From: Streptosporangiaceae bacterium
Lineage (GTDB): Bacteria > Actinomycetota > Actinomycetes > Streptosporangiales > Streptosporangiaceae
NCBI GenBank assembly: GCA_030041195.1
Contig: JASHOI010000353.1
Coordinates: 1 to 6,878, forward strand
DNA: 6,878 nucleotides
Reading direction: 5' to 3'
The notes under the pieces were generated by a model. The model did not search any database. It had not been told where the DNA came from and saw only the letters and a program-made list of their open reading frames with translations. Made by a program: the position numbers and the translations under genes. Positions 5,413 through 6,878 of this stretch are shown piece after piece. Positions within the stretch are counted from its first letter, which is position 1. Every line of letters starts with the position of its first letter.

Positions 5413-6207
5413 CTATCCTACCTGGCTACCTACCAAACGCTTGCTTGGATCCGCGGGTAACTGAGTCACGGTCCAGCCGCCGTCGACCACCAGCAGCGCG
5501 CCGCCGATGTAGGACGCGAGCGGGCTGAGCAGGAACAAGATGGCCCACGCGATCTCGTCTGGCCGGGCCAGCCGCCCGGCCGGGATCCGCGCCAGGGTCC
5601 GCTGCCCGATCTCGCTGGCCGTGAAGCCGGCCAGCCGCGGGGTGTCGGTCATGCCAGGGGCCACCGCGTTAGCCCGCACCCGATCGCGGGAGTAGGTGGC
5701 CAGGTGCCGGGTGTAGCCCATGATGGCCGCCTTGGTGGCCGGGTACCAGTCCGGTTCGGTGCCGATCAGGTTGCCGGCCACCGACGACACGTTCACCAGC
5801 GCCGCTTCGGCCGGCACGGCGCGCGCCAGCCAGGCCTCGGTCACCCGGCGCACGCTCGCGACGCCCGCCAGCAGCCCGTCCTCGAAGGGCATGTCAGCCG
5901 CGCTGGCCGGCCCGGCGTTGTTGACCAGGTAGCGCGCCGTGCCGAGGCCGGCTTCGGTCGCGTCGAGCGCGGCCCGCACCTGGCCGTGATCGGTGACGTC
6001 GGCGCGGACCGCGAGTGCGTCGCCGCCCATGTCCCGGATCGTGTCCGCGGTGGCCTCGGCGCCGTGGCCGGCCAGGTCCCACGCGGCGACGCGCAGGCCA
6101 ACGGCGGCGGCGCTCACCGCGGTCGCCTTTCCGATCCCGCTCGCCGCGCCCGTGACGATGACCGCGTCCCCGGGCGCGAAGCCGAGCCGGACCTCGTCAG
6201 GCGCCAT
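5413..6207 (-). CDS. SDR family NAD-dependent oxidoreductase, classical type
   Basis: The product is a 264-residue short-chain dehydrogenase. It has the cofactor loop TGAASGIG (19-26), Asp44 at the end of the second strand (AAWDL, favouring NAD(H)), NNAG (96-99), and catalytic Ser142, Tyr155 and Lys159. APGM (183-186) follows, and the last strand ends in VDGGW (241-245). It probably oxidises a hydroxyacyl or alicyclic alcohol; the substrate is unknown. ATG 6207 is chosen because the Rossmann fold starts about 15 residues later; a longer in-frame extension to 6360 would only overlap the upstream gene. Its first 11 bases overlap the end of the preceding SDR gene, implying coupling. The tail after VDGGW is about 19 residues long and its DNA contains the second operator and the predicted -10 of the regulator. 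Without that regulatory DNA the protein would end close to the family's usual terminus. Confidence 0.92.
   Translation of the reverse strand: MAPDEVRLGFAPGDAVIVTGAASGIGKATAVSAAAVGLRVAAWDLAGHGAEATADTIRDMGGDALAVRADVTDHGQVRAALDATEAGLGTARYLVNNAGPASAADMPFEDGLLAGVASVRRVTEAWLARAVPAEAALVNVSSVAGNLIGTEPDWYPATKAAIMGYTRHLATYSRDRVRANAVAPGMTDTPRLAGFTASEIGQRTLARIPAGRLARPDEIAWAILFLLSPLASYIGGALLVVDGGWTVTQLPADPSKRLVGSQVG
5415..5420 (-). promoter_or_regulatory. Candidate -10 element of the TetR regulator gene
   Basis: TAGGAT on the minus strand fits the actinobacterial TANNNT pattern. The operator at 5432-5445 lies 11 bases upstream, covering the spacer and -35 region as expected for repression. Its final T is also the first base of the SDR stop codon. 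The predicted leader would be near 57 bases. TACTAT (minus strand, 5370-5375) is an alternative -10, but it lacks a -35 and lies farther from the operator. Confidence 0.45.
5432..5445. promoter_or_regulatory. KstR2-type operator upstream of the TetR regulator gene
   Basis: ACCAAACGCTTGCT matches AnCAAGnnCTTGnT with one mismatch (A for G at the sixth base). Read on the minus strand, both operators share A-n-CAAGCG-n-TTGGTAGG, with the extra GGTAGG just downstream of the palindrome. It sits about 80 bases before the regulator start and inside the 3' end of the SDR coding sequence. It probably mediates autoregulation of the repressor. Confidence 0.7.
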
Positions 6208-6878
6208 AACCGCCGTCCACGTCGAGTTTCTGGCCGCTGATGAAGCGGGCCCGGTCGGAGGCCAGGAAGCAGACCGCCTCGGCGACGTCCGCGGCGGATC
6301 CGAACCGGTACAGCGGTGTGTTGCGCCTGGCCACGGCGAGGGCACGCTCGTCCAGGTCACCGGACCCGATGAGGCGGGCGGCCATCCCGTCGGTCAGCAT
6401 CCCCGGGCCCACGCAGTTCGCGCGTACCCCGAAACGGCCCTCTTCCGCGGCGATCCCGCGGACGGCCGCCTCGATCGCGGCCTTCGGAATCGAGGACAGC
6501 CCGTCGCGTACCGCATACCGCGTGGTCGCGGCCGTGGTCACGGCCACCAGGCTGCCCCCGCTCACCCGCAGCAACGGGATCAGCGGCACCATCGCGGTGA
6601 GGAACGCGATCGCGTCCTGCTCGAGCTGGCAGCGGAAGACCTCGGCCTTGACGTTGCTCAGGTGCACCATCGGCACGTGCGGGCCGGCCGCGTAGACGAC
6701 GGTGTGCAGCACGCCGAAGTCGTCGGCGACGGTGGCGGCGACCCGCGCGCACGCGGCCGCGTCGGTCAGATCGAGCTGATAGCCGCGGGCGCGGTCCGGG
6801 CTGCGCGCGGCGAGTTCGGCGACGGCGGGGGACGGGCGCCGGTACGTCATCGCGACCCGGCTGCCCCTGGCGAGCAGC
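6197..6878 (-). CDS. SDR-like protein lacking the catalytic Tyr, 5' end outside window
   Basis: The frame is open to the right edge, so the visible 226 residues lack the start codon and the N-terminal glycine-rich cofactor loop. The rest is an SDR fold: LLARGSRVAMTYR after the first helix, a DLTD segment (36-39), YAAG (62-65) where NNAG is usual, GPGM (157-160), and a C-terminal DVDGGYGA. The active site departs from the family. Lys132 is kept in PKAA, but the Tyr four residues before it is Ser128, and the expected Ser is Thr115. A Tyr occurs at 121 but in the wrong register. The protein may be a non-catalytic partner, use another mechanism, or catalyse a different reaction. Its stop lies inside the start of the next SDR gene (11-base overlap), so the two are probably made together. 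The frame is intact throughout, which argues against decay. Confidence 0.88.
   Translation of the reverse strand, partial: LLARGSRVAMTYRRPSPAVAELAARSPDRARGYQLDLTDAAACARVAATVADDFGVLHTVVYAAGPHVPMVHLSNVKAEVFRCQLEQDAIAFLTAMVPLIPLLRVSGGSLVAVTTAATTRYAVRDGLSSIPKAAIEAAVRGIAAEEGRFGVRANCVGPGMLTDGMAARLIGSGDLDERALAVARRNTPLYRFGSAADVAEAVCFLASDRARFISGQKLDVDGGYGA

Noticed and set aside
6208..6360. Longer N-terminus for the SDR ending at 5413
   Set aside because: It would overlap the upstream SDR over 150 bases in another frame, and its residues (Ser/Pro/Arg-rich) look like a frame shadow.
1..6878. CRISPR arrays, tRNA or rRNA genes, insertion sequences, attachment sites
   Set aside because: No regularly spaced repeats, no cloverleaf sequences, no transposase or terminal inverted repeats were seen; coding density is high and base use is uniform.

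Overview
The window reads as chromosomal DNA from a very high-GC actinobacterium. Codon third positions are almost all G or C, the two-component kinase and small universal stress protein look actinobacterial, and the minus-strand genes most resemble the KstR2-controlled sterol ring-degradation locus of mycobacteria and rhodococci. These family assignments come from remembered sequences and visible motifs; no database search was run.

Left part, plus strand (1-2701). The window opens inside an acyl-CoA dehydrogenase gene, of which only the C-terminal 166 residues are present. After an 89-base gap comes a UspA-type universal stress protein with a clear ribosome binding site. A roughly 200-base gap holds a 16-base imperfect palindrome, a GC-rich hairpin and a possible 18-codon leader. 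A membrane histidine kinase with all catalytic boxes follows, but no response regulator gene is visible beside it. The kinase ends only 9 bases from the end of the oppositely oriented block.

Right part, minus strand (2711-6878). Read in the direction of transcription, from high to low coordinates, the order is: a 5'-truncated SDR-like protein lacking the catalytic Tyr, a complete SDR dehydrogenase, a KstR2-like TetR repressor, a FadA6-like thiolase and another complete SDR. The first two genes overlap by 11 bases. The thiolase stop and the next start are separated by one base. This suggests translational coupling at both junctions.

The main result is regulatory. Two copies of the KstR2 operator pattern AnCAAGnnCTTGnT lie where a repressor would be expected to act. 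One (4679-4692) is an exact match immediately before the thiolase and touches a -10-like TAGGGT placed as for a leaderless mRNA. The other (5432-5445) has one mismatch, lies upstream of the regulator gene, and is embedded in the 3' end of the preceding SDR gene. The likely model is a repressor that controls itself and a short beta-oxidation operon and is released by a CoA thioester, which in the known family is the HIP-CoA formed from steroid rings C and D. The actual substrate here is not shown by the sequence, and the other HIP-pathway genes (ipdAB, echA20, fadD3 and so on) are not in the window.
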